This document shows, piece after piece, positions 14,314 to 22,856 of a stretch of DNA of 38,150 nt (the first letter of the stretch is position 1; every line of letters starts with the position of its first letter). The notes below the pieces were generated by a model that was given only the letters and a program-made list of their open reading frames with translations, ran no database searches and had not been told where the DNA came from. This DNA comes from VMCP01 sp964408945. GTDB lineage: Bacteria; Bacteroidota; Bacteroidia; NS11-12g; UBA955. The position numbers were made by a program, and so were the translations under genes. The stretch covers positions 1-38,150 of the forward strand of contig CAYPBJ010000021.1 of the NCBI GenBank assembly GCA_964408945.1, given 5' to 3'.

Positions 14314-15729
14314 ATGAAAGTAGAACAAATTTACACAGGATGCTTAGCTCAGGGTGCCTATTACCTTGAGAACAATGGCGAAGTGGCAATCATTGATCCG
14401 CTGCGTGAGGTTCAACCTTACCTAGAACGCGCAGAAAAAGATGGTGCAAAAATTAAATACATTTTCGAAACGCATTTTCATGCGGATTTTGTGAGTGGTC
14501 ATTTAGATTTAAGCAAGAAGACGGGTGCACCGATTATTTACGGTCCGAATGCGAATCCGGAATTTGAGTGCATCATTGCGGAAGATGGACAAGAATTTCA
14601 ATTAGGGGATTCTGTGATAAGGGTATTGCATACTCCAGGTCACACCATGGAAAGTACTTGCTTCTTGTTACTTGAGAATGGAGTTCCAACCAATTTGTTT
14701 AGTGGGGACACACTTTTCTTAGGAGATGTAGGAAGACCCGATTTGGCTCAAAAAGCTGCAGATATGACACAGGAACAGTTGGCTGGAATGCTGTATGATA
14801 GTTTGATGAACAAAATCATGCCTTTGCCCAATGAAGTAATGGTTTATCCTGCGCATGGTGCAGGTTCTGCTTGTGGTAAGAACATGATGAAGGAAACCAT
14901 GGATACCTTAGGCCATCAAAAGGAAATGAACTATGCCTTAAATCAGCCCAATAAAGAAGAGTTTATTGCTGCTGTAACTGATGGGTTGTTGCCTCCTCCG
15001 GCCTATTTCCCTATGAATGTGGCAATGAATAAAAAAGGATATGATTCTTTTGACTCAGTAATGGAAAAAGGATTGAAGGGATTGTCTCCTGAGGAATTTG
15101 AAACAGCTGCTGAAACAACAGGCGCATTGATCTTAGACACAAGAAGTGCAGCAGATTTTGCAAAATCATTCGTTCCTCGTTCGATAAATATAGGATTGGA
15201 TGGACAATTCGCTCCTTGGGTTGGTGCAATGATAGTTGATGTGAAGCAGCCCATTTTATTGGTAACAGACGAGGGCAAAGAAGAAGAAACTTTGATTCGT
15301 TTAAGCAGAGTTGGATTTGATGTGGTTTATGGTTTCTTGAAGGGTGGCTTAGACGCTTGGAAGTCTGCGGGTAAAGAAGTTGATTCAGTAAATAGAATTA
15401 CTGCTGACCAATTTAAATCTGAATTGATCGTAGGTGAATCATTTGTGTTGGATGTGCGTAAGGAATCTGAATATCGCGCTGAGCATGTTGAGGAAGCATA
15501 CAATAAACCTTTAGATTTTATAGGTGAATGGTTCATGGATATGACTTCACTTGACGGCGAGTTCTATGTGCATTGTGCGGGTGGTTATAGAAGCATGATT
15601 GCAGCATCAGTGTTGAAATCTAAGGGAATCCATAACTTTAAAGAAGTGGCTGGCGGTTTCAAGGCTATTGCAGATGCAGGGGTGGCTAAAACAGATTTCG
15701 TTTGTCAATCTAAACTTCAAAAAGCGTAA
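14314..15729 (+). CDS. Persulfide dioxygenase-rhodanese fusion, CstB-like
   Basis: A 471-residue three-domain protein. The N-terminal metallo-beta-lactamase fold (1 to ~240) has THFHADFVSGH (His54, His56, Asp58, His63), HTPGHTMES, FSGDTLFLGDVGRPDL and YPAHGAGS, matching the iron site of ETHE1-type persulfide dioxygenases, which turn persulfide into sulfite. A first rhodanese domain (~265-365) has LVTDEGKEEE where the catalytic cysteine loop should be, so it is probably inactive. The second (~375-465) has the active loop HCAGGYRS with Cys421. This order is that of CstB, which makes thiosulfate from persulfides. A further Cys lies near the C-terminus. Two YeeE/YedE genes follow after 11 nt each. 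Confidence 0.9.
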   Translation: MKVEQIYTGCLAQGAYYLENNGEVAIIDPLREVQPYLERAEKDGAKIKYIFETHFHADFVSGHLDLSKKTGAPIIYGPNANPEFECIIAEDGQEFQLGDSVIRVLHTPGHTMESTCFLLLENGVPTNLFSGDTLFLGDVGRPDLAQKAADMTQEQLAGMLYDSLMNKIMPLPNEVMVYPAHGAGSACGKNMMKETMDTLGHQKEMNYALNQPNKEEFIAAVTDGLLPPPAYFPMNVAMNKKGYDSFDSVMEKGLKGLSPEEFETAAETTGALILDTRSAADFAKSFVPRSINIGLDGQFAPWVGAMIVDVKQPILLVTDEGKEEETLIRLSRVGFDVVYGFLKGGLDAWKSAGKEVDSVNRITADQFKSELIVGESFVLDVRKESEYRAEHVEEAYNKPLDFIGEWFMDMTSLDGEFYVHCAGGYRSMIAASVLKSKGIHNFKEVAGGFKAIADAGVAKTDFVCQSKLQKA

Positions 15730-15740
15730 TTTCGATCAAT

Positions 15741-16304
15741 ATGTTAGAGCTAATTAAACAACCTTGGTCATGGTGGGCCGCAGGTATTATTATTGGACTG
15801 ACGGTGCCTACATTGCTTATTTTAGGTAATAAGAGTTTTGGAATTTCATCATCAATGAGGCATTTGTGTGCTATGTGTTTCCCTGCAAAAATTCCATTTT
15901 TCAACTACGATTGGAAAAAAGAAATCTGGAACATCTTTTTCGTTGTGGGAGTTGCAATTGGTGGATTTCTTGCAGTTCAATTCTTGGGAAATGAAGAGCC
16001 CGTTAAAGTTGCGGCTGAAACCCAGCAAGAGTTGAGAAAGGAAGGCGTTACCAGTTTTGGCGAATTGTTACCCTCTGATATTTTCTCTTGGGAAAGTCTA
16101 ATGACTTTGCGTGGATTTATATTCATTGTAATAGGAGGATTCTTTGTAGGATTCGGAACTCGCTGGGCCGGTGGTTGCACCAGTGGTCATGCCATTATGG
16201 GGTTGAGCAATTTGCAATGGCCTTCTTTAGTAGCGACCATTTCCTTTATGGTTGGCGGATTTTTCATGACTTGGGTTATTTTACCTTTTTTGTTGGGTTT
16301 GTAA
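15741..16304 (+). CDS. YeeE/YedE-family transporter subunit 1
   Basis: A 187-residue membrane protein with about four hydrophobic segments (roughly 12-30, 60-80, 122-142, 163-185). Conserved cysteines occur in MRHLCAMCFPAK and RWAGGCTSGHAIMGLS; the latter is the signature of YeeE/YedE, the family of the thiosulfate uptake protein TsuA. It is about half the length of full-size TsuA, and the next gene encodes the other half. Its place directly after the persulfide dioxygenase suggests uptake or export of thiosulfate or a related sulfur species. Confidence 0.88.
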   Translation: MLELIKQPWSWWAAGIIIGLTVPTLLILGNKSFGISSSMRHLCAMCFPAKIPFFNYDWKKEIWNIFFVVGVAIGGFLAVQFLGNEEPVKVAAETQQELRKEGVTSFGELLPSDIFSWESLMTLRGFIFIVIGGFFVGFGTRWAGGCTSGHAIMGLSNLQWPSLVATISFMVGGFFMTWVILPFLLGL

Positions 16305-16315
16305 TTTGAACGGAT

Positions 16316-16807
16316 ATGTCAAAAGAAACAGTAGAAAAAACAGAATTTTCAGAAAACGCTATGTGCGTGAATGAATCAAAAATCAATAATTCATTCTGGA
16401 GCAATCTCAAATATCTCATAGTGGGTGTGATTTTTGGAATCACTTTCGTGAAAGCCGAAATCATCAGTTGGTTTAGAATACAAGAAATGTTCCGATTTAC
16501 ATCGTTTCACATGTATGGTGTCATTGGAACCGGTGTTTTCATAGGAATGTTATCCATACAGATAATTAAACGCTATAAAATCAAAACCATTCAAGGTGAA
16601 TCAATCACTATCGCTGATAAGACATTTAATAAAGGACAAATTTATGGCGGGTTGATTTTTGGCTTGGGATGGGCTATCACGGGCGCTTGTCCAGGTCCAT
16701 TATTCGCGCAAATTGGTGCTGGTTTCAGCGTTATTTTTATAACATTTTTATCGGCTACTTTTGGTGTGTGGGTTTATGGTTATTTTAAAGATAAACTTCC
16801 TCATTAA
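16316..16807 (+). CDS. YeeE/YedE-like transporter subunit 2 (DUF6691 type)
   Basis: A 163-residue membrane protein, start 11 nt after the previous stop. After a hydrophilic N-terminus there are about four hydrophobic segments. GLIFGLGWAITGACPGPLFAQ carries the conserved cysteine motif of the second half of YeeE/YedE proteins. It presumably pairs with the 187-residue protein to form a complete transporter. The hairpin terminator at 16823-16851 ends this transcription unit. Confidence 0.87.
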   Translation: MSKETVEKTEFSENAMCVNESKINNSFWSNLKYLIVGVIFGITFVKAEIISWFRIQEMFRFTSFHMYGVIGTGVFIGMLSIQIIKRYKIKTIQGESITIADKTFNKGQIYGGLIFGLGWAITGACPGPLFAQIGAGFSVIFITFLSATFGVWVYGYFKDKLPH

Positions 16808-16822
16808 GAAAATACTTAAAAG

Positions 16823-16851
16823 AAAAAGGCCACGGTAAAGTGGCCTTTTTT
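16823..16851. terminator. Bidirectional hairpin terminator between convergent genes
   Basis: AAAAAGGCCAC, loop GGTAAA, GTGGCCTTTTTT: an 11-bp perfect stem with A and T tracts on both sides. It serves the sulfur operon on the plus strand and can serve the rhodanese gene on the minus strand. Confidence 0.88.
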
Positions 16852-16875
16852 ATGGGGTGATTTTGAGAGATTGTT

Positions 16876-17154
16876 TTACATCAGCGCCAATTGCATGTCT
16901 GCTAATCCGCCGCCATTATGTACTTGAGATAATCCAAACTGCTGAAGAATACCAGCTGCCATCCCGCTCCGATTTCCGCTTCGGCAGTACAATACATAAG
17001 GAGCAGGCAATTCTTTGATTTCATCTACACGCATGGGTATTTCATCTAACGGAATATTCAAGGCACCGTTTACGTGTCCGTCTTCGAATTCCCAGCTTGA
17101 ACGTACGTCAATTACAGTAGCGTTCATGTCATTTACTAACTCTCTTATAGTCAT
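16876..17154 (-). CDS. Single-domain rhodanese (sulfurtransferase)
   Basis: A 92-residue rhodanese with VIDVRSSWEFEDGHVNGALN and the active-site loop LYCRSGNRSG (Cys57), similar in size to GlpE/PspE. It would carry persulfide sulfur, for instance to or from the dioxygenase-rhodanese fusion. It is convergent with the transporter operon but has its own promoter carrying the same CRP-like site and spacing as the soxB-like and tauE-like genes, so it probably belongs to the same regulon. Confidence 0.93.
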   Translation of the reverse strand: MTIRELVNDMNATVIDVRSSWEFEDGHVNGALNIPLDEIPMRVDEIKELPAPYVLYCRSGNRSGMAAGILQQFGLSQVHNGGGLADMQLALM

Positions 17155-17174
17155 GATTCTTTATTTTAATGGTG

Positions 17175-17182
17175 CAAAGTTC
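17175..17182 (-). promoter_or_regulatory. -7 element of the rhodanese gene
   Basis: GAACTTTG on the minus strand, one mismatch to TAnnTTTG, 20 nt before the ATG at 17154. Confidence 0.45.
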
Positions 17183-17203
17183 TTTTAATTTTTTGTAAGA
17201 TGA

Positions 17204-17219
17204 AGTAACCTTTGTCACA
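17204..17219 (-). promoter_or_regulatory. Degenerate CRP/FNR-type site upstream of rhodanese gene
   Basis: On the minus strand TGTGACAAAGGTTACT has a perfect TGTGA half and a weaker TTACT half. It is the same extended motif as at 12281-12297 in the opposite orientation. Its centre is 33 bp from the centre of the -7 element at 17175-17182. Confidence 0.5.
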
Positions 17220-17238
17220 ATTTCTGAACCAAATTTGA

Positions 17239-20200
17239 TTAATCTTCCTTGGTTATAATTACCGAAGTGCTTTCGCTAGATGAACGTATGGTTAAAATAT
17301 ACATTCCATTAGGCAGCGTTTCGTCAAGGATTATAGTATTTTCTGGTGTTTCCAAAGTTGGTTGTTCAATCAGCCTGCCTTGAATATCATAAAGTTCAAG
17401 GGTAAAATTTGAGTTGAAAGGAAGGCCTGTGATTTGAAGATTATTTTTCTTGAATGGATTTGGATAAACCTGAACCTGAGACACAGATAATTCTTGATTT
17501 TGAAGCTTCACCTCATTGGGGAAGATTAATTCTAAAGCAAAACGGTCAATTCTCTTCGATTCCAAATCTGATACAGAGAAAGAGTACTCAGTTTCTTGGT
17601 TTTTGGATATTGCGGTGATTTTGTTGGTGTATTTATCTCTTAACTGCAACTCAAATCCTGGCATGGCAGATGCTTTGATTCGGAAGGTGTAGTTTTTGGC
17701 TCGGTAGCGATCTAAAAACAATTGAATGTAATCTGAACTTTTAGCCGCCGAACGCGAGTCAATAGACAACAAGTTACCCTCGTTGTAGATACTCAAGTTC
17801 TCATCAAGGTTCATGACCTTACGTGAGTCTAAATCTGATATTTCATCGGAGAACCCCGGACTAAACCTAATTTGGGTGCCGTCGGCAACAACTTGACTGT
17901 CTTTGTTGATTAACGTAACATCAATCAAATCAAAAACACGATTGGGGATTTCCCAAAGATTGGTAGTGCTGAAAGTTCCGCCGGTATATTTACTGGCTTC
18001 GGTGAAGGAGAATGAAGGGCTACCTGTAGCACTCGCAGATGTTTTAACAAAAAATGCTTGTCCCGGTTGTAAGTATTTTGTGGCGGTTGATGCCGAAGGT
18101 GAAGTACTTGAGGTATTCAAATCTACAGTTGCATAAGCACCGCGAGTATTGATGAATGGATCCCACATGTAGACATACTGACTGTTGATATTGGCAACCG
18201 ACGAAGTGATGACTTGACTCAAATCAACGGCGCATTGATAGGGATTTCCGATGAAATTATCTGCCCCTGGGGCGCTACTCAGATTGTTCACATTATACGT
18301 GCCTGAATAAATGGTTCCGGTTGTACGAAGAGTGGTATTTGTAGGAGCAGGGTTGTTGTCAGATTGGTAAATATCAACTGTTCGTCCACCTCGAATCATC
18401 AATCGGTAAGGTGTACCAGCAGAAAAAGTTGGTGTGGTGGTATTGAGAACCGAAGACCAACTTTGGTTGGTGTTGCTAAATGTGTAGAGTGAAGGATTAC
18501 CAGTAAGTGTAGCATCCAATCCGTTGGCGCCGGTTAATGATCCGGTGATATGAGTGCCATAGCCGGGGTTGGGGTCGCTTGAATAGGAGGAAGCACCTTC
18601 TTGCCAATTGCTGTTGATGCTTGAGGTGGTGGTAACCGTAGGACTTAATAGCCTGAATGCCCTTCGGGCGGGGACGTATTTCTCAACGGTAACACTGCCT
18701 GAAATGCTGGTGCCTGATGCCGGAACGGTAGCCAATTGCGCGGTATAATCGGCGGTACTTTTGAAGGTGAGTCGGCCGGAGGTGGTCAAGGTGCCAGAAA
18801 CCAAGGTCAATAAACGGGTAAGGTTGGTGGTTCCACCGAGTGAAACTCCTGCGCTGTTGTTGATGGTGAGTCGGGCAATCTCATTGTTAACCAAAGAGCT
18901 AGCAGGTAGGGTTTGCGATGAACTTCCCCCGAAAATCAAAGTGGAGTTGGCATCACGGGCATCGATGTTTGCAGCGGATGTGCTCAAAGTGCCTGTGGTG
19001 GTGAGGGTAAAATTGTTGAGGTCAAAAATGTGGGTTGCAGAGCTTCCGGCGATGGTGATGTTGCGCAAACTGCGGTTCTGATCGAGTTCGCAAATTCGGT
19101 CAGGTGCGGAAGTGGTTCTGAATGAAATATCGGCGCCGTTATGGGGGACACAACCTTCTTGCCAATTTGTGGAGGTTGCAAAGTTTGCAGAAACATCGCC
19201 TTCCCAGGTGTAGCTAGTGTTGACGCTTATTAATGCAGAAGACGGACTTAAAGCGGCACAAGCCCCACTTTTAATAACGGGCCTGTAGTAAGTGGAAGAT
19301 GTTAAATTCTGTGCTGTTAATGTGGTTGAGGTATTGTTGACGTTAGTTTTTGAGGTGAAATTACTGGTTGTAGACGACTCCCAGTTTGTAATATCTCCCG
19401 TTTGTCCGCTGAGAGTGAGTGTAGTTGAGTTGGTACCATAACAAACGGTGGTAGAACCTGACAAACTACCTGCAACCGTAGTTGGAGATACTGTAAAAAT
19501 AGCGACATCTGAGGTTACATCGATGGTACACCCCAAGGTAGAAGAAGGAGCGGCCACTTTACAGTAATAATAAAAGGTTCCCGCGCTCGAAACAGAAGGA
19601 GAATAGGTGTTTGAAGTGGCGCCATTTATAGCGGTACCACCTGAATTTGAGGCACTTGTATTGCTGTACCACTGGTAAGAAGGGTAATTTCCGCCGGCAC
19701 TAATTGAAAGGGTCGCAGCGGTGTTAATACAAGTACTTGTAGTCTGTGGATGGGCGATGATGTATACATTCAAGTATGCTGGGTCTGTCAAAATAGACCC
19801 GTAATTGTTGGTTACCTCGCAGGTATACGCTCCATTATCAGCTGCCACAGGATTTGAGATGGAGTAGGTGCTTGAAGTAGCGCTAGAAATATTGGTTCCG
19901 TTTTTCTTCCATTGGTAGGTGATGGTCCCACCGCTACTTCCTACCGATGAGGGATTTGTAGCGCTCACGCTGAAGGTTACGGTATTGCCAGAATTGTAAC
20001 ACTCAATGTCACTTACAGGTTGTTGTGCAATGTCTGCAGTCGGAACGACAAAGGTATTTGCGTTGTATGCTACGAATGCATAATCTGCAACGCCGCCTGG
20101 TTTGAAAACGAGTTTTACTGCATTGGAATAATTGCTGGATGTAATTCCAAAATCGCTGAGTTTATAAGCGAATAGGCGCATTTCACGAGTGCTGTTGTTT

Positions 20201-21162
20201 CCGTTGGGGAAAAGTGTACTAGAAACCGCGTCGTTATTAGATACCGTTGAATTGCTTTTTGAACTTAAATCCCACAAATCCAGGTAATACGTTCCAAGAA
20301 CGGGAATGTCATAGGCAATAGCGGTCACTTCATCTCCAACTCTCGAATTATTGGCATTGACAAAATAAAAGCGATCATAGGTTCCAGTAGTTGGTGAGGC
20401 AACCTGGGTAACTAAGATGTCTGGTTCGCTATCGCTGATTTTGTTAGGGTCAATATTGGTAACTGTGAATTCAATTTCGGAATTGAAATTCGCAATACCG
20501 GTGCCGATATCTAGTCCTCGCTTTCCGTCAATTAGTACGTCTTTGATTTTTTTCTGCGGATTTAATGCTTGAGTAAGGGTGCCGTCGTTTTTCGATGCCC
20601 ATAATAATACTGCGTTTGTGCCTGATCCAGTGAGGTTGTTTACGGGAAAGGCATTCCAAAGTCCGGAAGTGTAAGAAATAGATCTATTGGATAAAGCTGT
20701 ATCAGAAACTCCAGTTGAATATAATGTATTACCAAATTTGAAAGCCAATAAATTATGTGATAAATCCGGAAATATCGAGTTATTGGAGGAAGTAGTGGTT
20801 GACCAATATCCGTTATAATCAGTAATCATTCGGTCAATGTTCTCCAAAAAAATAAATCCAGCAAGACTGCCAGAAGTGTAACCACTTCGATTCACCACAA
20901 TGCTTCCTGATTGGGCCCCTGTAGGAATAGTAACAGTCAATGAACTGCTCGAATTATAGTTGAAACTGGCACTTGTTCCACCTACAGTAACAGTCATACC
21001 TGTAGAAGCGAAATTGCTTCCGGTGACCGTAATGGTTTTACCTGCAATTTGAGATACTGGTGAAAAACTAGTCACAGAAACCGACTGCCCAAAGGAGTAT
21101 TTTGTGAAAGTAAAAAATACCAGTAGAATGAATAAAGATATGTAAGATTGAGCAGTTTTCAA
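17239..21162 (-). CDS. Large T9SS-secreted surface protein with IPT/TIG and Ig-like domains
   Basis: A 1307-residue secreted protein. From TTG 21162 the signal peptide begins MKTAQSYISLFILL and ends near FGQS. An IPT/TIG domain follows (SFSPVSQIAGKTITVTGSNF), then a ~290-residue unassigned region, Ig-like repeats (YQWKKNGTNI; YSISNPVAADNGAYTCEVTN; YQWYSN) and a serine/threonine-rich region. The C-terminal T9SS sorting domain has VQVYPNPF, YDIQGRLIE and LPNGMYILTI. Likely a cell-surface or secreted adhesin; no catalytic domain is recognised. An in-frame TTG at 21180 lies inside the -7 box (21178-21185) and cannot be translated from that promoter. No in-frame ATG exists near the signal peptide, so TTG at 21162 is the best start. 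Confidence 0.85.
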   Translation of the reverse strand: MKTAQSYISLFILLVFFTFTKYSFGQSVSVTSFSPVSQIAGKTITVTGSNFASTGMTVTVGGTSASFNYNSSSSLTVTIPTGAQSGSIVVNRSGYTSGSLAGFIFLENIDRMITDYNGYWSTTTSSNNSIFPDLSHNLLAFKFGNTLYSTGVSDTALSNRSISYTSGLWNAFPVNNLTGSGTNAVLLWASKNDGTLTQALNPQKKIKDVLIDGKRGLDIGTGIANFNSEIEFTVTNIDPNKISDSEPDILVTQVASPTTGTYDRFYFVNANNSRVGDEVTAIAYDIPVLGTYYLDLWDLSSKSNSTVSNNDAVSSTLFPNGNNSTREMRLFAYKLSDFGITSSNYSNAVKLVFKPGGVADYAFVAYNANTFVVPTADIAQQPVSDIECYNSGNTVTFSVSATNPSSVGSSGGTITYQWKKNGTNISSATSSTYSISNPVAADNGAYTCEVTNNYGSILTDPAYLNVYIIAHPQTTSTCINTAATLSISAGGNYPSYQWYSNTSASNSGGTAINGATSNTYSPSVSSAGTFYYYCKVAAPSSTLGCTIDVTSDVAIFTVSPTTVAGSLSGSTTVCYGTNSTTLTLSGQTGDITNWESSTTSNFTSKTNVNNTSTTLTAQNLTSSTYYRPVIKSGACAALSPSSALISVNTSYTWEGDVSANFATSTNWQEGCVPHNGADISFRTTSAPDRICELDQNRSLRNITIAGSSATHIFDLNNFTLTTTGTLSTSAANIDARDANSTLIFGGSSSQTLPASSLVNNEIARLTINNSAGVSLGGTTNLTRLLTLVSGTLTTSGRLTFKSTADYTAQLATVPASGTSISGSVTVEKYVPARRAFRLLSPTVTTTSSINSNWQEGASSYSSDPNPGYGTHITGSLTGANGLDATLTGNPSLYTFSNTNQSWSSVLNTTTPTFSAGTPYRLMIRGGRTVDIYQSDNNPAPTNTTLRTTGTIYSGTYNVNNLSSAPGADNFIGNPYQCAVDLSQVITSSVANINSQYVYMWDPFINTRGAYATVDLNTSSTSPSASTATKYLQPGQAFFVKTSASATGSPSFSFTEASKYTGGTFSTTNLWEIPNRVFDLIDVTLINKDSQVVADGTQIRFSPGFSDEISDLDSRKVMNLDENLSIYNEGNLLSIDSRSAAKSSDYIQLFLDRYRAKNYTFRIKASAMPGFELQLRDKYTNKITAISKNQETEYSFSVSDLESKRIDRFALELIFPNEVKLQNQELSVSQVQVYPNPFKKNNLQITGLPFNSNFTLELYDIQGRLIEQPTLETPENTIILDETLPNGMYILTIRSSSESTSVIITKED

Positions 21163-21177
21163 GTGATTAAAATCCCT

Positions 21178-21185
21178 CAAAATTA
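21178..21185 (-). promoter_or_regulatory. -7 element of the large T9SS gene
   Basis: TAATTTTG on the minus strand matches TAnnTTTG exactly, in the 32-nt space between the acyltransferase stop (21195) and the chosen start (21162). The predicted leader is about 10 nt. No -33 match is seen. Confidence 0.55.
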
Positions 21186-21194
21186 CATAAAAAA

Positions 21195-22856
21195 TCAGTC
21201 GTTCCGTAGAGAAATTTCGTCAATTTTTGTCAGCATTAGGATGTCAATACTGTTCTGAAAGTCGGAGTCAATATTTATTCCTATGCAACGGGCATTTTGC
21301 TCCACGTAGCGCTTGAAAAGCATGGGCGTTTTGTTTCCGTTTGGTTCAATACATTCAATGATTCTATCCATTCTCTTGATGTCGCCCGGTAATGATTGAG
21401 ATATCCAGCCTTGAACCAACGGATTCTTCCTCAATTTTAGTGAGTGAATAGGGGTGAAGTGCTGAGCAATTTCAAGGTCTGAAAAGTGTTTCCAAAGAAA
21501 ACCAGTAATGAGTTGTTTTGAGTATTTATGAAAACTATTGGGTAAACTGGTTTGGCCCACTAGGTAATTAAGTTCTGGATATAAATTCAATGTTTCCATG
21601 ATTCCTTGCCATAATACAAATAATGGAAATGCTTTTTGCTGGTATTCTGGTACTACAAAGGCCCTGCCCATAACCATGGAAGATTTTAGGATGTTATCAT
21701 TCGCTGAATTTTTCTTATAAAAATCGTGTATGATGGAATGGTAATTCTCTTGCTGATAGAGCAATGTGCCAATGCCTAGTCGGTAGGCGCCAACTAATTT
21801 TTTAGCTTCAGAATCCCACAGAATCAAATGGTGAAAATCTTGATCGTAAGTGTCTAAATCACGGCTTTTTCCCGAGCCTTCGTTTACCGCTCTGAAGGTG
21901 ATTTCGCGCAATCTACCAATTTCCAGAAGAATGTTGGGCGACTGTTTTTGGGTGGTGAGAAATACCTGGTTGTTGCCCTTAAATGTTAGAGGATTGCCCA
22001 ATTTTGATATTTCTGCAGCCAAAAAATCGGGGTGAATTTCAGTGGCAATGGTTTCAAGGGGCTTTTTTGGAAGTTTAATTACCTGAGGTAGTTGCAATAA
22101 TTTAGATTGGCGACTCATCAATCTTATTTTCAATTCGAGGTCGGCAACCGATAACTCATCGGTGACTTTAAAGGGTTTTCCTATATACGATCTGATGGGT
22201 TTTAATCGGCGTTTAAGTCCTTCCCGAGGAAGCAGAGCTGCTTTCAAAAGCGGATTGATTTTGCTCAATTGGTAAAAGAGGGCACTGTTTCGGCCTCTTA
22301 CGGCCCATGGTAGTGTGGTTCCGTGGTATTTAACCAAGATTTTTTTTGCTGTTGGATGCCAAAAGTTTTCTGAGAACTTGCGGTGAATTCGACGTTCTGT
22401 ATCGACTTCAGAATTTGAAAATAAGACCAAGCAATGTCCTTCCTCCAGCCATTTTAATGCGTTTTTAATAGCAAGGGTATTTTTGGGGGATATTTCTAAT
22501 TCGTCAGTATTTATTTTGGGATTTCGAAGGGGGATTTCTGCTTCAATGATATACTCTTTGAGTGCTTTTAAGGGGTATGTAGTTGAGTTGACGATCAGTT
22601 TAATGTCAGTTCTGGCCAACATTAGCGTGTCTAAAATCAATAGTCCGTCTGCAATGCCTGTAGGATGATTGGCTAACACCAATAATGAGCCGTTTGCGGG
22701 GATGTTTTTAATCTGATGGGGATTAATGATGTGTTTGACTTTTGATCGATTTTTATATTCTATCAAAAATTCACTGATTTCCAGATTGGTCCATGAATCG
22801 AAAATTCGTTTCGCTCTATTCCACCCTAAAATTCGTTTCGCAAAAATTTGCTGCAT
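21195..22856 (-). CDS. Two-domain acyltransferase: PlsC-like plus GNAT-like, OlsF-type
   Basis: A 553-residue protein. The N-terminal ~270 residues are a lysophospholipid-acyltransferase (PlsC-like) domain: LANHPTGIADG gives His64 and Asp70, with later PLRNP and LVLFSNSEV segments. From about 300 onward the sequence looks like the GNAT/OlsB-type N-acyltransferase domain: LREITFRAVNEGSGKSRDLD, YDQDFHHLILWD, LVGAYRLG, MVMGRAFVVPEYQ. Such fusions (OlsF) make ornithine or related aminolipids by N- and then O-acylation; Bacteroides uses separate GlsA and GlsB for glycine lipids. The amino acid head group is unknown. It is presumably peripheral to the inner membrane. Confidence 0.83.
   Translation of the reverse strand: MQQIFAKRILGWNRAKRIFDSWTNLEISEFLIEYKNRSKVKHIINPHQIKNIPANGSLLVLANHPTGIADGLLILDTLMLARTDIKLIVNSTTYPLKALKEYIIEAEIPLRNPKINTDELEISPKNTLAIKNALKWLEEGHCLVLFSNSEVDTERRIHRKFSENFWHPTAKKILVKYHGTTLPWAVRGRNSALFYQLSKINPLLKAALLPREGLKRRLKPIRSYIGKPFKVTDELSVADLELKIRLMSRQSKLLQLPQVIKLPKKPLETIATEIHPDFLAAEISKLGNPLTFKGNNQVFLTTQKQSPNILLEIGRLREITFRAVNEGSGKSRDLDTYDQDFHHLILWDSEAKKLVGAYRLGIGTLLYQQENYHSIIHDFYKKNSANDNILKSSMVMGRAFVVPEYQQKAFPLFVLWQGIMETLNLYPELNYLVGQTSLPNSFHKYSKQLITGFLWKHFSDLEIAQHFTPIHSLKLRKNPLVQGWISQSLPGDIKRMDRIIECIEPNGNKTPMLFKRYVEQNARCIGINIDSDFQNSIDILMLTKIDEISLRND

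Noticed and set aside
13700..14389. Minus-strand open frame of 229 codons across the heptamer repeats
   Set aside because: It overlaps tsdA and the persulfide dioxygenase start. Its repeated GTWYMVH peptides are a by-product of the 7-bp repeat.
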